Assembly (NCBI GenBank): GCA_038232275.1
Contig: JBBSIC010000038.1
Location: 1 to 30,985, forward strand
Source of the DNA: DATLGB01 sp038232275
Lineage (GTDB): Bacteria > Actinomycetota > Thermoleophilia > Solirubrobacterales > Solirubrobacteraceae
Length of the DNA stretch: 30,985 nucleotides
Direction: 5' to 3'
Shown: positions 15,899 to 22,920 of the stretch, piece by piece
Position numbering within the stretch: position 1 is the stretch's first letter
Layout: every line of letters starts with the position of its first letter
Made by a program: the position numbers and the translations under genes
The notes under the pieces: model-generated
What the model was told of the DNA's origin: nothing
Database searches by the model: none
Seen by the model: the letters and a program-made list of their open reading frames with translations, nothing else

Positions 15899-16480
15899 AT
15901 GCTCGCGCACCTGGTCGCCGCGTACGTCCACGTCCATCTCCACGGGCCGCGCATCGACTATCTCGCCGTCGCCGGCGGTGCGACCCTCAGCTGGGCCGGA
16001 GTGGCGGGCCCGGGAGAGGCGCTGCTGATCGCCGCGTCCGTGGCGGCCGCGCGCGGCCCCGTCGACATCGGCGGCATCGTCGCGGCGGCGTGGGCGGGCG
16101 CGTTCGCCGGCGGCATCGTCGGCTGGCTGGTCGGCCTCAAGGCCGGCCGGCCGCTCATCACCGCGCCCGGCCCGTTCGTCCGCCTGCGCCGCAGGGCGGT
16201 GACGTCAGGGGACCGCTTCTTCCGGCGCTTCGGCGCGCTCGCGGTGCTCTTCGCCCCGTCGTGGGCCGCCGGGATCAACGGCATGGGCCCGCGCCGCTTC
16301 GTGCCGGCCAACGCGCTCGCGGCGCTCGTCTGGGCGGCGGGGATCGGCTACGCCTCGTACCTCGCGGGGCCGGGCGTGGCGGACCTGGCCGACGACATCG
16401 GCCTCGTGGGTCTCGTCATCGTGGGCCTTGCAATCGTCGCCGGGGTGCTCGCCGGCCGGCGCCGCCGCGACCGCCCGTGA
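15899..16480 (+). CDS. DedA/SNARE-associated-like membrane protein
   Basis: 193-residue integral membrane protein with four or five hydrophobic segments. It shows the DedA layout: GPGEALLIAASVAA near the start (counterpart of the P-GE motif), a Gly-rich GAFAGGIVGWLVGLKAG helix (counterpart of GxxxG...YxxGRxxG), FRRFGALAVLFAPSWAAGINGM (counterpart of FxRFxPxxRxxxxxxAGxxxM) and a final helix ending in a basic tail. DedA proteins are candidate lipid scramblases/flippases tied to proton motive force. The Arg in the core motif is not obvious, so transport may be altered. ATG 15899. Confidence 0.75.
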   Translation: MLAHLVAAYVHVHLHGPRIDYLAVAGGATLSWAGVAGPGEALLIAASVAAARGPVDIGGIVAAAWAGAFAGGIVGWLVGLKAGRPLITAPGPFVRLRRRAVTSGDRFFRRFGALAVLFAPSWAAGINGMGPRRFVPANALAALVWAAGIGYASYLAGPGVADLADDIGLVGLVIVGLAIVAGVLAGRRRRDRP

Positions 16481-16487
16481 GCGCTGC

Positions 16488-16510
16488 GGCGCCCCGGTGG
16501 CCGGGGCGCC
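16488..16510. terminator. Bidirectional hairpin between convergent genes
   Basis: Ten-bp perfect GC stem (GGCGCCCCGG / CCGGGGCGCC) with loop TGG, 8 bp after the DedA stop and 15 bp from the stop of the histone-like gene. No T-tract. A likely shared terminator. Confidence 0.6.
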
Positions 16511-16524
16511 CGCGGAGCGTCACG

Positions 16525-16833
16525 TCACTTGTCCGCCTTCGCGCGCGTCTGCGCACCCTTCTTCGCCGCGCTGCTGCGCTTGGCGGCGTTGCGCTTGCGG
16601 GTCGCGGCGGCCTTCTTGGCCGCGGCCTTGCGCTTGGCGGGGCCGTTGGTCGCGCGGTCCTCGATCTCGTTGGCCAGGCCGCGCAGATCGGTGACGACCT
16701 TGCGGACCTGGCTCGGGGGCTTGGAGCGGCTGCGCGTGGTGGCGACCGCGTCGGCCACGGACTTGGCGACCTTCTTGCGCACGCCCTGCGCGTGCAGGCG
16801 CTCGGCGAGCTGATCGACTCGGGACTTCGCCAT
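16525..16833 (-). CDS. Histone H1-like/nucleoid protein with Lys-Ala tail
   Basis: 102 residues. The N-terminal ~60 form a compact helical part (MAKSRVDQLAERLHAQGVRKKVAKSVADAV ... VVTDLRGLANEIEDRA, in two segments). The last ~40 residues are a run of AAKK, ATRKRNAAKRSSAAKK type repeats typical of DNA-compacting histone H1-like tails. ATG 16833 with GGAGAGG about 12 nt upstream. Likely a DNA- or RNA-binding architectural protein. No characterised family name can be given. Confidence 0.8.
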   Translation of the reverse strand: MAKSRVDQLAERLHAQGVRKKVAKSVADAVATTRSRSKPPSQVRKVVTDLRGLANEIEDRATNGPAKRKAAAKKAAATRKRNAAKRSSAAKKGAQTRAKADK

Positions 16834-16946
16834 ACGAGGTGGTTCCTCTCCGGTGGTGGATGGTGTTGAGACGGCTATACCCCGCGCGCCGCGCGGAGAC
16901 TCCCCTGCACCACCGGCCCGTTCGCCGCTGACGTAGGGTTGCCGGC

Positions 16947-17640
16947 GTGCCGCCGGTCAGCGTCTCGAGCGTGCGGTCCTGGAGCGACCCGGAGATCCTC
17001 CCCGCGCTGCTCGGCGCCGCCGCGGCGTGGGCGCGCGCACGCGGCTGCGACCGCCTGCTCGGCTCGATGGACTTCTCGCTCAACGACGAGTCCGGCGTCC
17101 TGATCGAGGGCCACGGCCTCCGGCCGCTGATCAAGCAGCCGTGGCACCCCCCGTACTACGAGGCCCGCTGCGAGCAGGCCGGGCTGGCGAAGGCGATGGA
17201 CCTGCTGTCCTGGCAGTTGGACGTCTCTGACCGCGACCGCGTGCGGCCGTCGCTGTGGCGCATCGCCGGGGGGCGCGCACGCGCCACGGCGTCACCGTCC
17301 GGCCGATGCAGCGCCGCCACCTGCGGCGCGAGCTCGAGGCCTTCGCCGACATCTACAACTCCGCCTGGTCGTCGAACTGGGGCTTCGTCCCCTACGGCAA
17401 GGCCGACCTCGACGCCTACGCCGCCGAGCTGCAGCTCGTCTACAGCCCCGGGTGGTTCATGGTCGCCGAGCTCGGCGCCGAGCCGATCGCCACGGCCATC
17501 ACGGTGATGGACATCAACCAGGCTCGCGCGCATGCACGGCCGGCTGCTGCCGCTGGGCTGGTGGCACTTCCTGCGCCGCCACCGGACGGTCGATCAGGTG
17601 CGCGTCGGCTTCCTCGGCGTCAAGCCGGGGCAAGGCGCCG
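16947..17640 (+). pseudogene. GNAT-like N-acyltransferase, truncated and frameshifted
   Basis: Three consecutive segments in different frames match one ~380-residue acyltransferase-like family. Segment 1 (16947 to ~17260): NDESGVLIEGHG, HPPYYEARCEQAGLAKAMDLLSW. Segment 2 (~17275-17525): DIYNSAWSSNWGFVPYGKADLD, PIATAITVMDINQA. Segment 3 (from ~17524): MHGRLLPLGWWHFLRR and DQVRVGFLGVKPGQG. The first shift is next to a run of six G (17269-17275), the second near 17525; together they restore the original frame. The N-terminal ~100 residues and the C-terminal ~60 are absent. The missing ends make decay more likely than sequencing error alone. Confidence 0.75.
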
Positions 17641-17693
17641 CAGGTCGGCTCGGGCCTCGGCTGGGCGGTCATGTGCTGGACCTCCGTGGCCCC

Positions 17694-18128
17694 TCATCGG
17701 ATGCCTGCCCGCCCCAGCAGGCGGTCGAGGCGGGAGAGCAGCGGCTGCAGGCGATCCGGCAGGGCGCCGTCCTCTGCGTAGACGGCGTGGCCCTGCGCGG
17801 TGACCGTGAACTGGTATCCGTCCGCAACCCGTTGCGCCGGCCGGTTGTCCGCCGGCAGGTCGGCGAGGTCGGCCCCCTTGATGGCCTGCTCGAGCCGCGC
17901 GAGCTGCTTGCGACCGAGCCGGAAGTGGTCGCCGTCCGGCGAGGCGGTCACGCGCCCGTCGCGGTTGACCGTCAGATGCAGCGTCGAGCCGACAAGGCCG
18001 CCGCTGCGTTTGTAGGCGACCAGGTTAGAGGCGGACCGCGTCGCAGGCGGGGTGGTTTGGCCTGAGTTGCACGCCGTCAGTGGCGCCGCGAGGGTGCCAC
18101 CGACGATCGCTACGAGACATCGGTGCAT
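17694..18128 (-). CDS. Putative lipoprotein, hypothetical
   Basis: 144-residue exported protein: MHRCLVAIVGGTLAAPLTAC signal with lipobox LTAC (Cys20), a short Thr/Pro linker, then a beta-rich domain (LVAYKRSGGLVGSTLHLTVNRDGRVTAS) and two helices (RKQLARLEQAIKGADLADLP ... RLQPLLSRLDRLLG). This layout is common in small actinobacterial lipoproteins that describe a plant-type one-sided pattern of unknown role. ATG 18128 chosen; an in-frame GTG at 18137 would add three residues. It lies between two decayed genes but appears intact. Confidence 0.75.
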   Translation of the reverse strand: MHRCLVAIVGGTLAAPLTACNSGQTTPPATRSASNLVAYKRSGGLVGSTLHLTVNRDGRVTASPDGDHFRLGRKQLARLEQAIKGADLADLPADNRPAQRVADGYQFTVTAQGHAVYAEDGALPDRLQPLLSRLDRLLGRAGIR

Positions 18129-18150
18129 GCCGGTCACAACGTGGCTCTGC

Positions 18151-18506
18151 TCAGGCGCAGCAGTCCTCTGGGCACGCCGGGCCGGCCGGGATCGGGGCCG
18201 AGCAGCAGGCGTCGCCGCGCCACGAGGCCCGTCCCTCGCGCACGGCCGCGGCGGAGAACCCGCGCGCCGCCAGCCACAGCACCACGAATCCGGCCGCCCC
18301 CTCGATTACGCTGTCAGCCCCGAAGCCGACGAGCGCGATCGAGTCGGCGGCCAGGCCGGCGGCCACGGCGACGACTGCCTCGGCCACATGCCAGGCGACG
18401 CCGAACCAGGCCAGGCGGCGGCCCGGCGAATCAGCTCGATGCGGTCGGCGCCGGTACGAGCGGCCGGCGCCGCCGCGGCGAGCGGCAGGGCGACCGGACC
18501 GGTCAC
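18151..18506 (-). pseudogene. Cation transporter (CDF-like) with internal deletion and frameshift
   Basis: The start is a GTG (18506) overlapping the TGA of the upstream gene (GTGA). The first frame reads ADRIELIRRAA; the second, from ~18425, reads RRLAWFGVAWHVAEAVVAVA and GLAADSIALVGFGADSVIEG, the N-terminal helix of small cation transporters of the CDF superfamily. One missing base near 18425 joins the two frames. After VVLWLA (~18268) the sequence jumps to AVREGRASWRGDACC, which in full-length relatives (~220-240 residues) is the extreme C-terminus, so about 120 residues with the middle helices are gone. A Cys-rich tail (ACPEDCCA) remains. Transport activity is very unlikely. Confidence 0.7.
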
Positions 18507-19246
18507 GCCGCGTCGTAGACGTCGGCGGCCGGACTCCCCATCACGCGCTCGGCCATCTCCAGCTTGAGGCGGTCCAGCTGCTCCTCCTCCTGCGGGCTGC
18601 GCTCCTTGCGCGCGAGGGCGATGAACTCGTCGGTCACGAATCCCTCGCGGACCGCGAGGGTCACCGCGCGGTCCCGGTAGCCGACCTGGAACACGAAGCG
18701 CTCGAGCGCCGTGCCGCGCTCGGGCCGTGCGAGCCCGGGGTCGAGGACGTAGCGCTCCCCGGTCACGGCGCGGATGACGAGCTCGAAGCCGTCCCGCGCC
18801 CCGGGCCCTCCGAAGGGGGTCGCCACGGCGATCTCGCGACGTTCGAGCGGCTGGCCGCCATCCAGCAGTCCGAACGCGCGCTGCATGACCTTGAAGGCGT
18901 GCGCCACGCCGCCGGGCGAGCCTGGCCCGTGGTAGCGCAGCATGTCCTCGAAGGAGAACGAGAGCACGCGGCCGGCCTCGAGGACGTCGATCGAGCTCGG
19001 CTCGCCCCCCCAGCCCAGGAGCTCCGCCTGGGAGGCGTCGAGCTCGGCGTAGGCGTGGTGCAGCTCCTCGCGGGCCGCGATGAGGATCTCCGGCGGCACC
19101 GGCTCGGGCTCCCAGCGGCCCTTGATCGGATCGGTCGCGACGAGCGCCTGCACGTCCTTGGAGGCCGTGCGCAGGCGCTCGTGCGCGCGCCGCAACCGGA
19201 CGCGGTTGTCCTGCGACAGATCCTCGGTCGCCGCCACGCCGCTCAT
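18503..19246 (-). CDS. FmdE-like/hypothetical protein coupled to thiC
   Basis: 247-residue soluble protein. The first ~95 residues are helical (RLRRAHERLRTASKDVQALV). The core segment FSFEDMLRYHGPGSPGGVAHAFKVMQRAF (about residues 97-125, described in part) resembles the FHGHxCPG signature of FmdE-type proteins, but the Cys is replaced; an ARDGFELVIRAVTGERYVLDP stretch follows, where FmdE proteins have their D-A-I / cT-G-k region. The family link is tentative. Its ATG (19246) overlaps the thiC stop (ATGA), and its TGA overlaps the next GTG, so it is the middle gene of a coupled operon under TPP-riboswitch control. Confidence 0.75.
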   Translation of the reverse strand: MSGVAATEDLSQDNRVRLRRAHERLRTASKDVQALVATDPIKGRWEPEPVPPEILIAAREELHHAYAELDASQAELLGWGGEPSSIDVLEAGRVLSFSFEDMLRYHGPGSPGGVAHAFKVMQRAFGLLDGGQPLERREIAVATPFGGPGARDGFELVIRAVTGERYVLDPGLARPERGTALERFVFQVGYRDRAVTLAVREGFVTDEFIALARKERSPQEEEQLDRLKLEMAERVMGSPAADVYDAA

Positions 19247-20604
19247 GATGGCAGCGCGGCGCGCTGGGCGACGACCGCCCGCAGCTCGTCCCAGTCCACG
19301 TCCTTGAAGTTGTGCATCGGACAGAACTTCGGGCCGCACATCGAGCAGAACTCCGCCGTCTTGAAGTACTCGTCGGCCAGCGTCTCGTCGTGCATCGCCT
19401 GCGCCGTCTCGGGGTCGAGCGAGAGCTCGAACTGCCGGCGCCAGTCAAACGAGAAGCGCGCCTGCGAGAGCTCCCGGTCCCAGGCCGCCGCCCGCTTGCA
19501 GCCGCGCGCGAGATCGGCGGCGTGGGCGGCGATCCGGTAGGCGATCATGCCCTGCTTGACGTCCTCGGCGTCCGGCAGCCCGAGGTGCTCCTTGGGCGTC
19601 ACGTAGCAGAGCATCGACGTCCCGTGCCAGCCGACGATCGCGGCGCCGATCGCCGACGTGATGTGGTCATAGCCGGGCGCGATGTCGGTCACCAGGGGCC
19701 CGAGCGTGTAGAACGGCGCCTCGTGGCAGACCTCCTGCTGGCGGCGCACGTTGGCCTCCAGCTCATCCATCGGGACGTGGCCCGGCCCCTCGATCATCAC
19801 CTGCACGTCGCGCGCCCACGCCCGCTCGGTCAGCTCCCCGAGCGTGCCGAGCTCGGCGAACTGCGCGGCGTCGGAGGCGTCGGCGATCGAGCCCGGGCGC
19901 AGGCCGTCGCCGAGCGAGATCGACACGTCGTGCGCGCGGCAGATCTCGAGGATCTCCTCGAAGCGCTCGTAGAGCGGGTTCTCGCGCTTGTGGTGGACCA
20001 TCCAGCGCGCCAGCAGCCCGCCGCCGCGCGAGACGATCCCGGTCACGCGGTGCTGGCACAGCGGCAGGTGCGCTAGCCGGACGCCGGCGTGGATCGTCAT
20101 GTAGTCCACGCCCTGGCGCGCCTGGTGCTCGATGACCTCGAGGAGCAGCTCGCCGCTGAGGTCCTCCGGGCGCTCGACGCGCTCGATCGCCTGGTAGATC
20201 GGGACGGTCCCGATCGGCACCGTGGCCGCAACGAGGATCGCCTCGCGAGTCTCGTCGATGCGCTTGCCCGTCGAGAGGTCCATCACCGTGTCCGCGCCCC
20301 AGCGCTCGGCCAGGCGCAGCTTCTCCGTCTCCTCGTCGAGCGAGGAGGTGGTCGGCGAGTTGCCGATGTTGGCGTTGATCTTGACCCGCGCCTTCAGGCC
20401 GATCGCCATCGGGTCCAGGGTGCGGTGGTGCGGGTTGGCGGGGATGATCATGCGGCCGCGGGCGACCTCCTCGCGGATGAGCTCCGCCGGGAGCTGCTCG
20501 CGCTCGGCGACCCGCCGCATCTCGGGCGAGACGGCGCCTTGGCGGGCGATGTGCATCTGGGTCCGGCAGTCGCTGTCGGACGAGAACGCGCTGCGTGGCA
20601 GCAT
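19243..20604 (-). CDS. thiC: Phosphomethylpyrimidine synthase ThiC
   Basis: Radical-SAM enzyme converting aminoimidazole ribotide into HMP-phosphate, the pyrimidine half of thiamine. 453 residues, a normal length for the short bacterial form. Conserved blocks: NANIGNSPTTSSLDEE, DLSTGKRIDETREAIL, TIHAGV, SRGGGLLARWM, EGPGHVPMDELEANV, LGPLVTDIAPGYDHIT. The C-terminal 4Fe-4S motif CxxCxxxxC is C420, C423 and C428. ATG 20604 with a strong ribosome-binding site (GGGAGGAAG) placed right after the TPP riboswitch. It overlaps the next gene by 4 bp. Confidence 0.98.
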   Translation of the reverse strand: MLPRSAFSSDSDCRTQMHIARQGAVSPEMRRVAEREQLPAELIREEVARGRMIIPANPHHRTLDPMAIGLKARVKINANIGNSPTTSSLDEETEKLRLAERWGADTVMDLSTGKRIDETREAILVAATVPIGTVPIYQAIERVERPEDLSGELLLEVIEHQARQGVDYMTIHAGVRLAHLPLCQHRVTGIVSRGGGLLARWMVHHKRENPLYERFEEILEICRAHDVSISLGDGLRPGSIADASDAAQFAELGTLGELTERAWARDVQVMIEGPGHVPMDELEANVRRQQEVCHEAPFYTLGPLVTDIAPGYDHITSAIGAAIVGWHGTSMLCYVTPKEHLGLPDAEDVKQGMIAYRIAAHAADLARGCKRAAAWDRELSQARFSFDWRRQFELSLDPETAQAMHDETLADEYFKTAEFCSMCGPKFCPMHNFKDVDWDELRAVVAQRAALPS

Positions 20605-20612
20605 GGTGCTTC

Positions 20613-20698
20613 CTCCCTTCGCTGGTGTGAGCCAGATCAGGTTCTGCGGGTCGGCGCCTGCGAGCGCCCTCTCAGCCCCTGCGTCAGGGACCCCCCGG
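20613..20698 (-). promoter_or_regulatory. TPP riboswitch (THI element) of thiC
   Basis: On the minus strand the leader shows the conserved THI-box blocks in order: GGGGGGTCCC, GGGGCTGAGAGGGC, CGACCCGCAGAACCTGATC, TGGCTCACACCAGCGAAGGG, then the ribosome-binding site and ATG. When TPP binds, the 3' stem sequesters the nearby ribosome-binding site or ends transcription; no separate terminator is visible, so control of translation initiation is more likely. The 5' half is also the 3' coding end of merR. Confidence 0.93.
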
Positions 20699-21110
20699 GA
20701 TGTGCGGACCGCTTCACCGTACCGGCTTCGGGAACGGGCTGGCACACGGCGTCGAAGAGCCCGCACTCGTCGATCGTCTGGCAGTCGCACGCGGCGGCGG
20801 TCTCCAGCCAGGACCGGACGCGGGTGGCGCGGTCGATCAGTGCATCGATCTCCGGGAGCTTGCGGCGGGCCAGGTCGGGCAGGCGGTCGGAGATCGGCTC
20901 GCTGCCGGCGTCCACGAGGTGACGGATCTCGTCGAGCGACAAGCCGGCTCGCTGGGCGACATCGATGACCGCCAGCCGGCGCAGGACCGACGCGTCGTAG
21001 CGGCGCTGGCCGCTCACCCGGAAGGCCGCGGGCAGCAGCCCGATCCGCTCGTAGTAGCGGATCAGCGAGCTGCGCACGCCCGCCTGCCCGGCGATCTCGC
21101 CGATGCGCAA
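20637..21110 (-). CDS. MerR-family regulator (redox/metal type)
   Basis: 157 residues from TTG 21110 (MRIGEIAGQAGVRSSLIRYY, helix-turn-helix at about 2-25 with wing RVSGQRRYD), a dimerisation helix and a C-terminal Cys cluster C108/C110/C116 plus C123 (CDCQTIDECGLFD). The cluster suggests binding of a metal or redox cofactor. A second TTG at 21140 would add ten residues but would place the operator inside the gene. After CQPVPEAG the frame continues for ~28 residues through the TPP riboswitch and stops in its conserved CTGATC; relatives usually end just before. The divergent small gene at 21160 is the probable target. Confidence 0.88.
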   Translation of the reverse strand: MRIGEIAGQAGVRSSLIRYYERIGLLPAAFRVSGQRRYDASVLRRLAVIDVAQRAGLSLDEIRHLVDAGSEPISDRLPDLARRKLPEIDALIDRATRVRSWLETAAACDCQTIDECGLFDAVCQPVPEAGTVKRSAHPGGSLTQGLRGRSQAPTRRT

Positions 21111-21119
21111 CGCCGGCGC

Positions 21120-21150
21120 TTGACTTGAAGCCGACTCCAAGGTCGAGACT
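21120..21150 (+). promoter_or_regulatory. MerR-type promoter/operator between merR and the CC-motif gene
   Basis: TTGACT at 21120-21125 and GAGACT at 21145-21150 are spaced by 19 bp, the stretched spacing typical of MerR-activated promoters. The 18-bp near-palindrome CTTGAAGCCGACTCCAAG (21124-21141; 14 of 18 positions symmetric) fills the spacer. Transcription would start about at the ATG of the plus-strand gene (21160), implying a leaderless mRNA. Confidence 0.55.
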
Positions 21151-21159
21151 GTACCGACG

Positions 21160-21453
21160 ATGCCCGAACCACTCGCCTGCACCCTCACCGCCGACCAGCT
21201 CGCGCGCCGCACCGCTGCCATCTCCGCACTCGCTCGCCGCGCTCTGCGCGCGCGCACCCGGATCCCGGGTGGCGCCCGCCTGGTCTTCGAGTCCGACGTC
21301 GCCACGGAGCGCGAGCTGCGCGCGCTGATCGCCGCCGAAGCCGCGTGCTGTCCCTTCCTGGAGCTGGATCTGCAGCCGACGCCCGAAGGCCTCCGGCTCG
21401 ACGTCACCGGCCCCGGCGACGCACGACCGCTGATCGAGGGGCTCTTCACCTGA
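21160..21453 (+). CDS. Small CC-motif protein, MerR-associated, function unknown
   Basis: 97-residue soluble protein: MPEPLACTLTADQLARRTAA, an Arg-rich helix, a beta strand ARLVFES, and the conserved-looking helix RALIAAEAACCPFLELDL with vicinal Cys, then a C-terminal strand-helix. The type (N-terminal CTLTA, central AAEAxCCxF) is recalled as a companion of MerR regulators with the same Cys-tail, probably binding a thiophilic metal or a thiol-reactive compound; this is inference. The ATG at 21160 lies at the predicted transcription start of the MerR-type promoter. Confidence 0.8.
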   Translation: MPEPLACTLTADQLARRTAAISALARRALRARTRIPGGARLVFESDVATERELRALIAAEAACCPFLELDLQPTPEGLRLDVTGPGDARPLIEGLFT

Positions 21454-21491
21454 GCGTCGGTTCGCCGGTGCGTGCCGGATACTCGGCCGGC

Positions 21492-22850
21492 ATGGGCGAG
21501 CCGGCGGCAGACGACGACAGCCCGGGCCAGCGCGTCCTCGTCATCGGGCACGGCCGCCTGATCGACGTCGCCCGCCGCGCCCTGGACGAGGCCGGCGCGC
21601 AGGTCCTGCACCTGCGCGAGCCCAACGACCGCGAGATGCGGCGCGAGCTGACCCCGGAAGTCGGCGCGGTGCTGGTCATCTCCCGCGACGACCGCGTCTC
21701 GCTGCGCCTCGCGCTCGTCGTCGAGGGCCTGCGCCCGGGTGTGCGCCTGATCGTGACGATCTACAACCGCGACCTCGGCACGCAGTTGCGCCGCGCGGTG
21801 CGCAACGTCCGCGTCATGTCGATGGCGGACATCGCGGCTCCCTCGCTGGCGGCCGCGTGCCTGGGCGAGGACCTGCTGTCGGTGCGGCGGTCCGGTGGAC
21901 AGGTGCTGGGCATCCGGGCGGGCGAGGACGGCCCGGTCAGCGCACCGCTGGAGCTGCACCGCCTCAATCCCGTCGCCCGACTCCTGACGAACCTGACCTC
22001 CCTGCTGCACCCGTTCGAGCTGAGTGCGAGGACGCTGCTGGCGGGCCTGCTGGGGTTCTTGGTCATCCTCGTCACCGACTCCGCGGTCGTCTCGCTGGCG
22101 GCGCACGAGTCGCTCGTCGACGCCGCCTACTCCGCCACGAAGACGATCGTCACCCTCGGTCCCAACGACGAGGTCGACGCCGGGCCGGCCTGGCTGAAGG
22201 TCTTCTCCGCCGCGATGATGCTGGCCACCCTGGCCTTCACCGCCGTCTTCACCGCGGGCCTGATCGAACGCCTGCTCGACGACCGCCTCGTGTCGATCCT
22301 CGGTCCCCGCGCGATGCCGCGCAAGGCGCACGTCGTCGTCGTGGGGCTCGGGCAGGCCGGGCTGCGGCTGTGCATGTTGCTGCGGGCGCTCGACGTCCCC
22401 GTGGTGGCGATCGAGCGCGACCCCGAGGCCGACAACGTCAGGCGCGCCAAGCAGTACGGCGTGCCCGTCGTGATCGGCCGCGGAAGCAGCCGCGCCGTTC
22501 TGCGGCGCCTCTCGCTCTCGCGGGCGCGCGCCCTCGCGGCCGTCACCTCAGACGAGGTCGAGAACATCTCGACGGCGATGGCCGCGCTCGCGCTGCGCAA
22601 GGACCTGCGGACGGTCCTGCGCGCCGGCAGCGGCGACATGATGGACGAGACCCGCGCGCTGTTTCGCATCGGCGCCGTGCGCGACGTGTACCGGGTCGGC
22701 GGCTGCCTGCTGGCCGCCGCCGCGCTGGGCTCACGCGCCGAGGAGGCGTTCGTCGCAGACGACGCGCTCTGGACGATCGACCGGGACGGGCGGATCGAGC
22801 GGCTCGGCGCCCGCCAGGTCGCCGCGGGCTCGCCGCCGGCGGACGCCTGA
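21492..22850 (+). CDS. RCK/TrkA-N domain ion channel, two TrkA-N domains around one pore
   Basis: 452 residues: N-terminal TrkA-N-like Rossmann domain (about 13-130, VLVIGHG), TM1 (about 181-203), pore loop with the filter-like TLGPND (221-226), TM2 (about 236-258), and a second TrkA-N domain starting VVVVGLGQAG (281-290). The layout resembles bacterial ligand-gated K+ channels, but the TVGYGD-type filter is replaced by TLGPND, so selectivity is uncertain; it may be a relative of CASTOR/POLLUX-type channels. ATG 21492, 38 bp after the preceding stop. It is convergent with the CooC-like gene. Confidence 0.82.
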   Translation: MGEPAADDDSPGQRVLVIGHGRLIDVARRALDEAGAQVLHLREPNDREMRRELTPEVGAVLVISRDDRVSLRLALVVEGLRPGVRLIVTIYNRDLGTQLRRAVRNVRVMSMADIAAPSLAAACLGEDLLSVRRSGGQVLGIRAGEDGPVSAPLELHRLNPVARLLTNLTSLLHPFELSARTLLAGLLGFLVILVTDSAVVSLAAHESLVDAAYSATKTIVTLGPNDEVDAGPAWLKVFSAAMMLATLAFTAVFTAGLIERLLDDRLVSILGPRAMPRKAHVVVVGLGQAGLRLCMLLRALDVPVVAIERDPEADNVRRAKQYGVPVVIGRGSSRAVLRRLSLSRARALAAVTSDEVENISTAMAALALRKDLRTVLRAGSGDMMDETRALFRIGAVRDVYRVGGCLLAAAALGSRAEEAFVADDALWTIDRDGRIERLGARQVAAGSPPADA

Positions 22851-22920
22851 CTGCGGGTCAGCCCGCCGAGGGGTCCGTCCGGGACGCCGATCCGCGGCGC
22901 GACCTTCCATGGCGCGGCGG

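Noticed and set aside
16947..18506. Sequencing errors as sole cause of the broken acyltransferase and CDF genes
   Set aside because: Frameshifts near G-runs could be errors, but both genes also lack large parts, which read errors do not produce.
22851..22920. Terminator between the RCK channel and the CooC-like gene
   Set aside because: Only a weak 5-bp stem (CGCCG/CGGCG) is visible; not strong enough to call.
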